From NCBI RefSeq assembly GCF_016899425.1, contig NZ_CP045994.1, forward strand, positions 2,170,001 through 2,234,000: DNA of 64,000 nt. The letters are read 5' to 3'. The position numbers and the translations under genes were made by a program. The notes beneath the pieces were generated by a model, which was given only the letters and a program-made list of their open reading frames with translations, had not been told where the DNA came from and searched no databases. Positions 37,576 through 45,964 of this stretch are shown here, piece after piece. The DNA is from Burkholderia sp. MS389. GTDB lineage: Bacteria > Pseudomonadota > Gammaproteobacteria > Burkholderiales > Burkholderiaceae. Within the stretch, counting starts at the first letter, position 1. The number at the start of each line of letters is the position of its first letter.

Positions 37576-38796
37576 TCACACCTTCAGCAGCGGCAGCGTA
37601 TCGAAACGCTGCTGCAGCACGCGCGTCGCATCGAGCCCCCACCACGGCCCAAGCACGGTCGCGTAAAGCTGGCGGAAATCGACCGCGACCGGCAGGTTGC
37701 CGTTGCCGTCGAGCCGTCCGAGCGCCGGCGGCGCACCGTACAACCCGCCCGCCACGCGGCCGCCCATCACGAAATGCGGCGCGGCCGTGCCGTGATCGGT
37801 GCCGTTGCTCTGGTTCTCGCGCACGCGCCGCCCGAATTCCGCATACGTCATCACGAGCGTCTCGTTCCAGCGCCCGAGTTCGATCAACGCCGCGCGCATC
37901 GCGCTCATCCCGTCCGCGAACTGCTTGAGCAGCGCGGCGTGCTGCCCCGGCTGGTTCTGGTGCGTGTCGAAGCCGTTGAGCGTCAGGCGCAGCACCGCGA
38001 CACCGTCCTGCGCGCCGGGGCCGGACGCTTCGCACGCGGCCAGCACCTGCATCGCGGTCTTGACCGACGTGCCGAACGCGCCGGCCGGAAAGGCCGTCCT
38101 GAATTCGCGCATCCCGCCGCGCGGGCGCAGCCGGTCGGCCGCCTTCACGATGTCGTTCTCGACGTCGATGATGTGCGCGAGCGCCGGGTTCTGCTCGCGC
38201 AGCGACGACGGTTCGGCGAGCCGGGCCGCACGGATGAACTGCGCGGGATTGACGAGCGCGATCGCGCGCGCGCCGTTCGACAGCGGCCCCATCTCGGCGC
38301 TGCCGAGCACGACGCCGTCCGCCGCGAAACCGGGCGGCACGGGCGCCTGCGCGAACGTGCGCGTGAGCCAGCCTTCGTGCAGGTACTGATCCGAGCGCGA
38401 CGCGGTGTCCCAGATCTCGATCGAACGGAAATGCGACAGGTTCGGCTGCGGATAGCCGACCCCCTGCACGACCGCGACCTGCCCGTCGCGCCACAGCGGC
38501 ATCAGCGGCGCGAGCGACGGGTGCAGCCCCGTCTGCGCGTCGAGCTGCAGCACCTGGTCGCGCTTGATGCCGATGCTGCGCCGGAGCGGGTAATACAACG
38601 GATCGGCATACGGCACCACCGTGTTGAGGCCGTCGTTGCCGCCCTTCAACTCGACGAGGATCAGCACGTTCGCATACCCGGTCGCGGACTTGCGCCCGGC
38701 CGGCGTCGCGGCAGCCGCCATCGCGGGCGCTTGCCACATCGACACGCCGGCAGCGACCGCGGCGCCTGCGAGCGTCAGAAAATCACGTCGGTTCAT
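37576..38796 (-). CDS. DUF1501 exported protein with Tat signal
   Basis: 406-residue secreted protein of the DUF1501 family. The N-terminus carries a twin-arginine signal (NRRDFLTLAGAAVAAGVSMW then QAPAMA). The family signature LVELKGGNDGLNTVVPY follows, and later come HFRSIEIWDTASRSDQYLHE, GFDTHQNQPGQHAALL and NGTDHGTAAPHFVMGG, which resemble the alkaline-phosphatase/sulfatase-type metal fold. The biochemical role is unknown. It is downstream of a DUF1800 gene (54-bp gap), the partner it almost always accompanies. Conservation of these two families as a pair is established knowledge; any enzymatic activity is not. Confidence 0.92.
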   Translation of the reverse strand: MNRRDFLTLAGAAVAAGVSMWQAPAMAAAATPAGRKSATGYANVLILVELKGGNDGLNTVVPYADPLYYPLRRSIGIKRDQVLQLDAQTGLHPSLAPLMPLWRDGQVAVVQGVGYPQPNLSHFRSIEIWDTASRSDQYLHEGWLTRTFAQAPVPPGFAADGVVLGSAEMGPLSNGARAIALVNPAQFIRAARLAEPSSLREQNPALAHIIDVENDIVKAADRLRPRGGMREFRTAFPAGAFGTSVKTAMQVLAACEASGPGAQDGVAVLRLTLNGFDTHQNQPGQHAALLKQFADGMSAMRAALIELGRWNETLVMTYAEFGRRVRENQSNGTDHGTAAPHFVMGGRVAGGLYGAPPALGRLDGNGNLPVAVDFRQLYATVLGPWWGLDATRVLQQRFDTLPLLKV

Positions 38797-38850
38797 CGCA
38801 CATCCTTTGGTTCGCCGCCGCGGCAGCTGCCCGCTTCGTCGTCGTTTGCA

Positions 38851-40362
38851 TCATTTCAGTTGATAGGCCGGATCCATCAGCAGCGCCTCGAGATACGCGC
38901 TGCCGGTCGAATCCGTGTCGATCGCCGCGACCGGCGAAAGCTGCAACACCGCGTGCTGCAACTGCAGTTCGGTCGACAATCCCGCGACCGCCTGCGGCCG
39001 CGCGCGATACTGGGCGAGCCAGCGTTCGAGGTCGAAACGCAGGCCGCCGCGCGCCGGCTTCGCCGGCAGGCCGCGCAGGCCGACAGCGGACGCCGTGTCG
39101 ATCACCGGCATCGCATGCGCACGCGCGTTCGGCGGCGGCGTCATCGCGCCACGGGCCGGCGGCCGCATGCCGGCCGTCTCGGTCGCGCGGAACAGCTGCT
39201 CGACGAACTGCTTGCGCGACAGCAGCGTGGTGCTGTTGATCCACAGCGCGCCGCCCGGCCAACCCTTCACGTTCGGCGGATAGAACAGGTTCTGCCCGAG
39301 CGTGCGCACGGTGTCCGCGAGCATCTGCGGATCGCCGTACGCGACGTCGAACAGCCGCACCGACCCGACCACGAATTCCGCCGGCGACTTGACCAGCACG
39401 CCGCGGTTGCGCGGATCCCAGAACGCGTCGGTCGACCACAGCGCGGCGAGCGCCGCGCGAATGTCGTAGCCGCTCGTGCGAAACCGTTCGGCGATCGCAT
39501 CGAGCGCACCCGGCTCCGGCGCATCGGACACGAACTCGCGCCACAGCTTGCCGGCGATGAAACGCGCGGTGCCCGGCCGCTTCAGCAGGACGTCGAGAAA
39601 GCCATCGCCGTCGAACGGCCCGGTTTCGCCGAGGATCGTCTTGTCGCCGGCATCGTGCCAGTCGGGCCGCACCGCGAAGCGCAGCGTATCGGGATCGACG
39701 GTCCAGCCCGTCATCGCGCGCGCGGCTTCGGTCACGTCGTATTGTGTGTAGTGCCCTTCGCCGAGCGTGAACAGCTCCATCACCTCGCGCGCGAAATTCT
39801 CGTTCGGCCGCCCCTTGCGATTGCTCGCGCCGTCGAGATACTGCAGCATCGCCGGGTCCTTCGCGACCGCGTGCAGCAGCGTGCCGAAGTTGCCGAGCGC
39901 CTCGCGGCGAAACAGCGCGTTCTGCGCGGCCATCGTTTGCGGATAAGGGACCTTGTCCTGTCCGGACGTGAAATGCCCATGCCAGAACAGCGTCATGCGC
40001 TCGGTCAGCGGCGACGGCGTCGCGACCATCTCGTTGACCCAGGCCGCGCGCAACGCATCATAGCGGCGATTGCGCTCGCGCTGCTCGTCGCGCCGCATGT
40101 CGGGCGTCAGCGCCTGGCGCTGCGCGCGCGTCGGCGGCGGCTCGGCGAGCCAGTCGGGCCACGTCGTGACGGGTTCGCGTCGCGCGCTGCCGAGGGTGTC
40201 GGCGACGACCTGCGCGCGCGTCATGCCGACGATGCGCGCGACCTCGGCGGGCGCGGGAGAGAAACCGGTGCGGCTGAGGAAAAACAGTGCGTCGTCGGCA
40301 TCGAGCGGCGACTGCATGGCAGGCGACGGCGCCGGTGCGGCAGCGTTCGCTTTCATCGTCAT
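38851..40362 (-). CDS. DUF1800 family protein
   Basis: 503-residue DUF1800 protein. Recognisable parts are DALFFLSRTGFSPAPAEV at the N-terminus, MTLFWHGHFTSGQDKVPYPQ, NENFAREVMELFTLGEGHYT, VTEAARAMTGWTV and, towards the C-terminus, NVKGWPGGALWINSTTLLSR. The start could be ATG 40362 or two codons later. I see no convincing signal peptide. The partner DUF1501 protein has a Tat signal, and a complex exported together is possible. It is 128 bp after a small secreted protein gene and 54 bp before the DUF1501 gene on one strand. The function is not established. Confidence 0.92.
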   Translation of the reverse strand: MTMKANAAAPAPSPAMQSPLDADDALFFLSRTGFSPAPAEVARIVGMTRAQVVADTLGSARREPVTTWPDWLAEPPPTRAQRQALTPDMRRDEQRERNRRYDALRAAWVNEMVATPSPLTERMTLFWHGHFTSGQDKVPYPQTMAAQNALFRREALGNFGTLLHAVAKDPAMLQYLDGASNRKGRPNENFAREVMELFTLGEGHYTQYDVTEAARAMTGWTVDPDTLRFAVRPDWHDAGDKTILGETGPFDGDGFLDVLLKRPGTARFIAGKLWREFVSDAPEPGALDAIAERFRTSGYDIRAALAALWSTDAFWDPRNRGVLVKSPAEFVVGSVRLFDVAYGDPQMLADTVRTLGQNLFYPPNVKGWPGGALWINSTTLLSRKQFVEQLFRATETAGMRPPARGAMTPPPNARAHAMPVIDTASAVGLRGLPAKPARGGLRFDLERWLAQYRARPQAVAGLSTELQLQHAVLQLSPVAAIDTDSTGSAYLEALLMDPAYQLK

Positions 40363-40490
40363 GGACTCCGGGAACGCACCGGCGGTGCGGATGCCCGTAC
40401 AACGGCATTCGGCAGCAGAAAGTTGACGGAAAAAGTGCTACGAATTCTTTCCGCGCGGACACTTCCGCGCAAGAAGAATGACGGCACGCG

Positions 40491-40769
40491 TCAGCGCTTG
40501 TACAGCTCGCGAACGGCGTCTTCGATGTGCTGGCGCAACAGGTGCCGCTCTTCGGGCGTCATGTGCCCGTCGCGGCGGCGCTGTTCGAGATCGGGAGGCA
40601 CGGCGGAACGAACCGTCATATCGGCGGCGCGATCGGGTTGCGGCGCTTTGCCGCGCGGCAGCTTGCGCGACGATGCGCCCTGCTCGGGGCGCTGCGCATA
40701 CGCGAAGTTCGACGCATACGGACCGGCAAGCGCGATCGTCAGCATCAGTGCAATCCGGGCAGATCGCAT
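40491..40769 (-). CDS. small secreted protein of unknown function upstream of the DUF1800 gene
   Basis: 92-residue protein starting at ATG 40769, preceded by GAGGA at a good distance; a longer reading to 40865 lacks this. The signal peptide (MRSARIALMLTIALAGPYAS then NFAYAQ) is clear. The mature part is very charged, with the C-terminal helix PPDLEQRRRDGHMTPEERHL then LRQHIEDAVRELYKR. I do not recognise a family. It is divergent from ompR and co-oriented with the DUF1800 and DUF1501 genes, so it may be expressed with them. A 10-bp inverted repeat lies in the divergent region. Confidence 0.75.
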   Translation of the reverse strand: MRSARIALMLTIALAGPYASNFAYAQRPEQGASSRKLPRGKAPQPDRAADMTVRSAVPPDLEQRRRDGHMTPEERHLLRQHIEDAVRELYKR

Positions 40770-40910
40770 GACCGTCCTCGCTTCTTTGGTCGATTTGTTC
40801 CCTTCGTCACGCGGCAACCGGTTACCTCTGGTACTTGAAAAACCCTGCGGAATTCGGGTGTGCAAAGATGAAAGATGGAGTGCAGGGGAGTATCTACCGA
40901 ATTTCGGCTT

Positions 40911-40945
40911 CGAGTAAAGGAATCTCTATAGCCTGCCTTTACTCG
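40911..40945. repeat. perfect 10-bp inverted repeat upstream of ompR
   Basis: CGAGTAAAGG (40911-40920) and CCTTTACTCG (40936-40945) are exact reverse complements around a 15-bp spacer. The right arm covers the predicted ompR -35 TTTACT (40938-40943). There is no T-tract, so an operator is more likely than a terminator. Confidence 0.6.
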
Positions 40946-40966
40946 GCGCGACACTACGGGTAAATT
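40938..40966 (+). promoter_or_regulatory. candidate ompR-envZ promoter
   Basis: TTTACT and TAAATT are spaced 17 bp apart (each 4 of 6 to consensus), about 60 bp before the ompR start. The -35 lies within the inverted repeat described above. Confidence 0.45.
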
Positions 40967-41027
40967 TTGTAACCGACTGTAACGCACGAAAATCCCCGGC
41001 CGTGCGTCAATTCCCATTCGCGATAAG

Positions 41028-41762
41028 ATGCCGATCATGGAAACGAAAAACCCCTCCAAGATTCTCGTCGTCGACGACGACCCTCGCCTGCGCGATCTGC
41101 TGCGCCGCTACCTCGGCGAACAGGGTTTCAACGTCTACGTCGCGGAAAACGCGACCGCGATGAACAAGCTCTGGGTACGCGAGCGCTTCGACCTGCTCGT
41201 GCTCGACCTGATGCTGCCGGGCGAAGACGGCCTGTCGATCTGCCGCCGGCTGCGCGGCAGCAACGACCGCACGCCGATCATCATGCTCACCGCGAAGGGC
41301 GAAGACGTCGATCGCATCGTCGGCCTCGAGATGGGCGCCGACGATTACCTGCCGAAGCCGTTCAACCCGCGCGAACTGGTCGCGCGCATTCACGCGGTGC
41401 TGCGCCGCCAGGCGCCGGCCGAACTGCCGGGCGCGCCGTCGGAAACCACCGAGGTGTTCGAGTTCGGCGAATTCTCGCTGAACCTCGCCACGCGCACGCT
41501 GACGAAGTCCGGCCAGGAAATTCCGCTGACCACCGGCGAATTCTCCGTGCTGAAGGTGTTCGCGCGCCATCCGCGCCAGCCGCTGTCGCGTGAAAAGCTG
41601 ATGGAACTCGCGCGCGGCCGCGAATACGAAGTGTTCGACCGCAGCCTCGACGTGCAGATCTCGCGCCTGCGCAAGCTGATCGAGCCGGATCCGGGCAGCC
41701 CGCGCTTCATCCAGACCGTCTGGGGCCTCGGCTACGTGTTCATCCCGGACGGCGCCGCCTGA
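41028..41762 (+). CDS. ompR: osmolarity response regulator OmpR
   Basis: Response regulator of 244 residues. The receiver domain has the acidic pair in ILVVDDDPRLRDLLRRYL, the phospho-accepting Asp in DLLVLDLMLPGEDGLSICRR, and the conserved Lys in DDYLPKPFNPREL. The C-terminal winged-helix domain ends RFIQTVWGLGYVFIPDGAA. In enterobacteria OmpR controls porin genes in response to osmolarity and pH. The start may be ATG 41028 or the in-frame ATG at 41037 (METKNPSKILVVDD). envZ follows 41 bp downstream. The gene is divergent from the small secreted protein. Confidence 0.95.
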   Translation: MPIMETKNPSKILVVDDDPRLRDLLRRYLGEQGFNVYVAENATAMNKLWVRERFDLLVLDLMLPGEDGLSICRRLRGSNDRTPIIMLTAKGEDVDRIVGLEMGADDYLPKPFNPRELVARIHAVLRRQAPAELPGAPSETTEVFEFGEFSLNLATRTLTKSGQEIPLTTGEFSVLKVFARHPRQPLSREKLMELARGREYEVFDRSLDVQISRLRKLIEPDPGSPRFIQTVWGLGYVFIPDGAA

Positions 41763-41803
41763 GCTTCTTCCTTCCCGGTTTCGCCCCGCCCACGGCCCGT
41801 CCC

Positions 41804-43165
41804 ATGCGTATCGACCGGCGCCTTTTGCAGCTCGCGTTCGGCGGGCTGTTCTGGCGCACCTTCCTGCTGATCGCGCTGCTGATCTCGGTCAGTCTCGCCG
41901 CGTGGTTCCAGAGCTTTCGCGTGATCGAGCGGGAGCCGCGTGCGCAGCGCGTCGCGCTCCAGCTCGTCGCGGTCGTGAAGCTCACGCGCACCGCCCTGCT
42001 CTATTCCGATCCCGACTTGCGGCGCGCGCTGCTGCAGGATCTCGAGAGCAACGAGGGCGTGCGCGTGTACCCGCGCGAGAAAACCGACAAGTTCAAGCTG
42101 CAGCCCGACGAATCGCTGAACCGCCTGATCGAACACGACATCCGCAGCCGCCTCGGCGACGATACCGTGATCGCGCAGTCGGTCAACGACATTCCCGGCG
42201 TGTGGATCAGCTTCAAGATCGACGACGACGATTACTGGGTCGCGCTCGACCGCGACCAGCTCGACAACGTCACGGGCCTGCAGTGGGCCGGCTGGGGGTT
42301 GTTCGCGCTCGCGCTGTCGCTGTTCGGCTCCGCATTCATCACGAGCCTCGTGAACCGGCCGTTCTCGCGGCTCGCGCTCGCCGCGCGCCAGGTCGGTTCG
42401 GGCCAGGCGCCCGAGCCGCTGCCCGAGCGCGGGATGGGCGTCGCGGCCGACACCAACCGCAGCTTCAACCAGATGGTGCGCGACCTCGAACAGCTCGAGG
42501 CCGATCGCGCGCTGATGCTCGCGGGCATCTCGCACGACCTGCGCACGCCGCTCGCGCGGCTGCGGCTCGAAACCGAGATGAGCCCGTCCGACCAGGCGAC
42601 CAAGGACGCGATGGTCGACGACATCGAACAGATGGACCGCATCATCGCGGCCTTCATCGACTATGCGCGCCCGTCGCAGCGCAAGCCCGAGCCCGTCGAC
42701 CTGTCGTCGGTCGCGCACGAAGTCGCCGCGCGCGTGTCGGGCGAGGACGGCGTCGAGATCCGCACGCGGCTCGCGCCGAGCGCGATCATCGAAGCCGACG
42801 AGACCGACATGCGGCGCGTGATCGGCAACCTCGTCGAGAACGCGCGCAAGTACGGTCAGAGCAAACAGGACGGCATTTCGCGCATCACGCTCGAGACGCG
42901 CGTGTCGCATGCGCGCGTCGAGCTGTCGGTGAGCGACGAAGGCCCCGGCATTCCCGAGGATCAACTGCCGCTCGTGATGCGGCCGTTCTACCGCGTCGAC
43001 ACCGCCCGCACCAAGGCGGACGGCACGGGCCTCGGGATGGCGATCGTGCTGCGGCTCGTCGGCCGCTATCGCGGCGCGCTGCGCCTGCGCAACCGCCACC
43101 CGGAAGCCGGCCTCGAGGTCACGCTGGAATTCCCCGGCGCCGGCAAGGCGCGTGCGACCGCGTGA
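41804..43165 (+). CDS. envZ: osmolarity sensor histidine kinase EnvZ
   Basis: Membrane sensor kinase of 453 residues. One membrane segment is near residues 14-35 (TFLLIALLISVSLAAWF) and a second near 164-185 (GLFALALSLFGSAFITSLV), flanking a periplasmic sensor domain. A HAMP linker follows. The phospho-accepting His is in MLAGISHDLRTPLARLRLET, the N box is NLVENARKYGQS, and the G boxes are DEGPGIP and GTGLGMAIVLRL. It would phosphorylate OmpR encoded 41 bp upstream. The product is a complete kinase, with no receiver or extra domain. Confidence 0.95.
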   Translation: MRIDRRLLQLAFGGLFWRTFLLIALLISVSLAAWFQSFRVIEREPRAQRVALQLVAVVKLTRTALLYSDPDLRRALLQDLESNEGVRVYPREKTDKFKLQPDESLNRLIEHDIRSRLGDDTVIAQSVNDIPGVWISFKIDDDDYWVALDRDQLDNVTGLQWAGWGLFALALSLFGSAFITSLVNRPFSRLALAARQVGSGQAPEPLPERGMGVAADTNRSFNQMVRDLEQLEADRALMLAGISHDLRTPLARLRLETEMSPSDQATKDAMVDDIEQMDRIIAAFIDYARPSQRKPEPVDLSSVAHEVAARVSGEDGVEIRTRLAPSAIIEADETDMRRVIGNLVENARKYGQSKQDGISRITLETRVSHARVELSVSDEGPGIPEDQLPLVMRPFYRVDTARTKADGTGLGMAIVLRLVGRYRGALRLRNRHPEAGLEVTLEFPGAGKARATA

Positions 43166-43229
43166 CACGCTCGCGCACGCATCTTGCGCGTCACACTATC
43201 GACCCGGTTGACAAAAGCTATGAGAGTCG

Positions 43230-43244
43230 TTAGTCAAAATCTAT
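43230..43244 (+). promoter_or_regulatory. possible OxyR half-site pair upstream of ahpC
   Basis: TTAG-N7-CTAT (43230-43244) follows the ATAG-N7-CTAT tetrad logic of OxyR boxes and ends at the -35; another CTAT lies at 43218. The match is partial and is inferred from OxyR control of ahpC in related bacteria. Confidence 0.4.
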
Positions 43245-43272
43245 TGAAGCGCCTTGCTAATAGTGTTATAGT
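43244..43272 (+). promoter_or_regulatory. ahpC sigma-70 promoter
   Basis: TTGAAG (43244-43249) and TATAGT (43267-43272) are separated by exactly 17 bp. The distance to the ahpC ATG is 82 bp. Confidence 0.65.
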
Positions 43273-43354
43273 TTTCCCCATGCTGTCACATCATCGTTGC
43301 AGCACCGAGGTAGCTTGACTCAGTCTTCTTCCCAACTCACACAGGAGTATCCGC

Positions 43355-43903
43355 ATGAAAACCGTGGGCGATAAACTCGAAGCTTTCACCGTCGTAGCCG
43401 CGAAGCCGGGCTTCAATAATCACGAGGAAAACGGCCAGTCGGCGTTCGAGACCGTCACCGAAGCGTCGTTCCCGGGCAAGTGGAAGATCATCTACTTCTA
43501 TCCGAAGGATTTCACGTTCGTGTGCCCGACGGAAATCGTCGAATTCGCGAAGCTCACGAAGCAGTTCGAAGAGCGCGACGCCGTCCTGCTCGGCGGCAGC
43601 TCGGACAACGAATTCGTCAAGCTCGCATGGCGTCGTGAGCACAAGGACCTCGACAAGCTGAACCACTACTCGTTCGGCGACGTCAAGGGCGAACTGATCG
43701 ACCAGCTCGGCGTGCGCGACAAGGAAGCCGGCGTGGCCCTGCGTGCAACGTTCATCGTCGATCCGGACAACACGATCCAGCACGTGTCGGTGAACAACCT
43801 GAACGTCGGCCGCAGCCCGGAAGAAGTCCTGCGCATTCTGGACGGCCTGCAAACGGACGAACTGTGCCCGTGCAACCGCGCAGTCGGCGGCGCAACGCTG
43901 TAA
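43355..43903 (+). CDS. ahpC: alkyl hydroperoxide reductase AhpC (AhpD-dependent type)
   Basis: Two-Cys peroxiredoxin of 182 residues that reduces peroxides and peroxynitrite. The peroxidatic Cys is in YPKDFTFVCPTEIVEF. The C-terminus TDELCPCNRAVGGATL carries a Cys-x-Cys, as in Mycobacterium tuberculosis AhpC, where AhpD re-reduces it. AGGAG lies 8-9 bp upstream of the ATG. The gene has a good sigma-70 promoter with an OxyR-like element and is followed by ahpD with a hairpin in the 76-bp gap. No AhpF-type flavoprotein is adjacent, consistent with an AhpD-based reducing system. Confidence 0.95.
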   Translation: MKTVGDKLEAFTVVAAKPGFNNHEENGQSAFETVTEASFPGKWKIIYFYPKDFTFVCPTEIVEFAKLTKQFEERDAVLLGGSSDNEFVKLAWRREHKDLDKLNHYSFGDVKGELIDQLGVRDKEAGVALRATFIVDPDNTIQHVSVNNLNVGRSPEEVLRILDGLQTDELCPCNRAVGGATL

Positions 43904-43918
43904 GCGTAGCAATGCACG

Positions 43919-43955
43919 AAGCCCGCGGCGCACGTCCTGCCTGCGGGCTTTTTTA
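43919..43955 (+). terminator. terminator or attenuator between ahpC and ahpD
   Basis: An AAGCCCGC/GCGGGCTT stem with a long inner loop is followed by TTTTAA, 15 bp after the ahpC stop. It probably makes ahpC mRNA more abundant than ahpC-ahpD mRNA. Confidence 0.7.
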
Positions 43956-43979
43956 ACGGCCAACCCATAGGAGATATCA

Positions 43980-44507
43980 ATGGAATTCATCGACTCGATT
44001 AAGGCACGTATCCCCGACTACGCGAAGGACATTCGCCTGAACCTCGATGGCACGATCTCGCGCTCGTCGCTCGAAGGCACCGATGCGGTCGGCGTGGCGC
44101 TGGCGGCGGCCATCGCGGCGAAGAGCACGGTGCTCGTGAAGACGATCCGCGAAGCCGGCGTGCTGTCGCCCGAAGAGACCAACGCCGTGCTGACGGCGGC
44201 CGCGCTGATGGGGATGAACAACACCTGGTATCCGTATGTCGAGATGGCCGACGACGCCGACCTGAAGACGCAGCGCGCCGAATTGCGGATGGGTGCGTAC
44301 GCGACGCACGGCGGCGTCGACAAGCGCAAATTCGAGATGTACGCGCTCGCCGCGTCGATCGTCGGCAAGTGCCACTTCTGCGTGAAGTCGCACTATGCGC
44401 TGCTGAAGAACGAGCAAGGGATGACGACGACGCAACTGCGCGACGTCGGCCGCATCGCGTCGGTGATCAACGCCGCCGCGCAGGTGATCGCCGCCGAAGG
44501 CGAATAA
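43980..44507 (+). CDS. ahpD: alkyl hydroperoxidase AhpD
   Basis: Carboxymuconolactone-decarboxylase-fold thiol reductase of 175 residues. The catalytic CxxC is in GKCHFCVKSHYALLKNEQGM, with the conserved His downstream. AhpD passes electrons from dihydrolipoamide (via SucB and Lpd in mycobacteria) to AhpC. GAGAT lies 8 bp upstream of the ATG. The gene follows ahpC by 76 bp and is followed by a strong intrinsic terminator. The pair forms the cell's peroxide-scavenging unit; the electron donor in this organism is inferred. Confidence 0.95.
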   Translation: MEFIDSIKARIPDYAKDIRLNLDGTISRSSLEGTDAVGVALAAAIAAKSTVLVKTIREAGVLSPEETNAVLTAAALMGMNNTWYPYVEMADDADLKTQRAELRMGAYATHGGVDKRKFEMYALAASIVGKCHFCVKSHYALLKNEQGMTTTQLRDVGRIASVINAAAQVIAAEGE

Positions 44508-44551
44508 GCGGTTGCACGGCGCGCGGCCGTGAGCCGCGCCTGCTGCAAACG

Positions 44552-44581
44552 AAAATGCCACGCATTCGCGTGGCATTTTTC
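44552..44581 (+). terminator. intrinsic terminator after ahpD
   Basis: An AAATGCCACGC/GCGTGGCATTT stem with an ATTC loop ends in TTTTT, 45 bp after the ahpD stop. Its A-rich side lets it serve ispF from the other direction. Confidence 0.85.
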
Positions 44582-44633
44582 ATTTCGGCGGCGCGGCGTG
44601 CGGCGCGAACCGCACGCGCCGCCGTCAAGGTCG

Positions 44634-45119
44634 TCAGCCGCCCTGCTTCACCAGCAACGCGGCAGCCTGCGCCTCGATCCCCTCGCCGCGGCCGAGATAG
44701 CCGAGCTTCTCGTTGGTCTTCGCCTTCACGTTCACGCGATCGAGCGGCAGCCCGAGATCGGCCGCGATGTTCGCGCGCATCCCTTCGATATGCGGTGCCA
44801 GCTTCGGCGCCTGGGCGATCACGGTGGTGTCCACGTTCTGGATCGTGAAGCCGGCCGCCTTGATGCGTGCGGCGCACTCGCGCAGCAGCACGCGGCTGTC
44901 GGCGCCCTTGAATGCCGCGTCCGTGTCGGAAAAATGGCGGCCGATGTCGCCGAGCGCCGCCGCGCCGAACAGCGCGTCGGTGATCGCGTGCAGCAGCACG
45001 TCCGCGTCCGAGTGGCCGAGCAGGCCGCGTTCGTACGGAATCGTCACGCCGCCGATGATGAGGGGGCGCCCCTCGACGAGCTGGTGCACGTCGTAGCCTT
45101 GTCCGATTCTGAAATCCAT
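44634..45119 (-). CDS. ispF: 2-C-methyl-D-erythritol 2,4-cyclodiphosphate synthase
   Basis: Fifth enzyme of the MEP isoprenoid pathway. It converts CDP-ME 2-phosphate into ME-cPP with release of CMP. It has 161 residues, standard length. The zinc ligands Asp and His are in [20 protein letters not shown], the third His in [20 protein letters not shown], and the C-terminal family pattern is [20 protein letters not shown]. It lies 28 bp downstream of ispD on the same strand, so the two are one operon; in some bacteria they are fused. Confidence 0.97.
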   Translation of the reverse strand: MDFRIGQGYDVHQLVEGRPLIIGGVTIPYERGLLGHSDADVLLHAITDALFGAAALGDIGRHFSDTDAAFKGADSRVLLRECAARIKAAGFTIQNVDTTVIAQAPKLAPHIEGMRANIAADLGLPLDRVNVKAKTNEKLGYLGRGEGIEAQAAALLVKQGG

Positions 45120-45147
45120 GCGTGTTCCGATTGAGAGGGGGTGAATG

Positions 45148-45858
45148 TCAGGAAGCGTTCGCGGGGCGCGCGAGGATCGCTTCCGCGAGCGCGAAGTCTT
45201 CCGGATACGTGACCTTGAAATTGCGCAGGCTGCCCTGCACGACGCGCGGCGTATGACCAGCCCATTCGATCGCGCTGGCCTCGTCGGTCAGGTCGTGCCC
45301 TTCGCGCTGCGCCTGCAGGATCGCGTCGCGCAGCATGCCGATGCGGAACATCTGCGGCGTCTGCGCCTGCCACAGCGCGTCGCGCGACTCGGTGCGCGCG
45401 ATCGCGTCGCCGCCGGCCGGCACGCGCTTGAGCGTATCGGCCACCGGCAGCGCGACGATCCCGCCGACCGGGTCGTCCTTCAGCGTCGCGACCAGCGTGC
45501 GGATCAGCGCCGGCGTGATGCCCGGGCGCGCGGCGTCGTGCACGAGCACCCAGTCGTGGTCGGTCGCGCCGAATTCGGCCAGCTCCAGCAGCCCGTTCAG
45601 CACCGACGCCTGCCGCGAGCCGCCGCCGCAGCGGCGCACCGCGAAGCGCAGGCCCGCGAAGCGGCGCGCGTCGAAATGGGAATCGTCGGGCGCGAGCACG
45701 ACGAGCGTCTGCGCGAACTCGCTGCATGCGTCGAACGCAGCGAGCGTGTAGTGCAGCAGCGCGCGGCCGGCCAGCGTGCGGTATTGCTTCGGCACGGCCG
45801 AACCGGAACGGCTGCCCGTGCCGGCGCAAGGAATCAGGGCGAAAAGTCGGGGAGTCAC
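45148..45858 (-). CDS. ispD: 2-C-methyl-D-erythritol 4-phosphate cytidylyltransferase
   Basis: Third enzyme of the MEP pathway: CTP + MEP to CDP-ME + PPi. It has 236 residues. The nucleotide-binding motif is [20 protein letters not shown], the CTP-contacting region includes RQASVLNGL, and the catalytic Lys-containing segment [17 protein letters not shown] is near the C-terminus. [13 protein letters not shown] is the family signature. It is followed by ispF and is divergent from mfd, with 106 bp between them. A perfect TATAAT in that gap on the mfd strand may serve mfd. Confidence 0.96.
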   Translation of the reverse strand: MTPRLFALIPCAGTGSRSGSAVPKQYRTLAGRALLHYTLAAFDACSEFAQTLVVLAPDDSHFDARRFAGLRFAVRRCGGGSRQASVLNGLLELAEFGATDHDWVLVHDAARPGITPALIRTLVATLKDDPVGGIVALPVADTLKRVPAGGDAIARTESRDALWQAQTPQMFRIGMLRDAILQAQREGHDLTDEASAIEWAGHTPRVVQGSLRNFKVTYPEDFALAEAILARPANAS

Positions 45859-45898
45859 GAAGGGAAACGCCGGAAAGGTGAAATCGAGAAGCGGATTT

Positions 45899-45904
45899 TA
45901 TAAT
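45899..45904 (+). promoter_or_regulatory. candidate mfd -10 element
   Basis: A perfect TATAAT lies 60 bp before the mfd ATG. The -35 is poor at every spacing. The reverse strand of this AT-rich patch also offers a weak -10 for ispD. Confidence 0.4.
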
Positions 45905-45964
45905 AGGTCTTTCGTCTCGACCGGCGCACGCGATGCGCCCGTGCACGCCACCCCTGTCGTCCCT

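Noticed and set aside
37387-40917. 1176-codon plus-strand reading frame across the DUF1501/DUF1800 genes
   Set aside because: It is Arg/His-rich and overlaps clear minus-strand genes with signal peptides and family motifs. It has no domain of its own.
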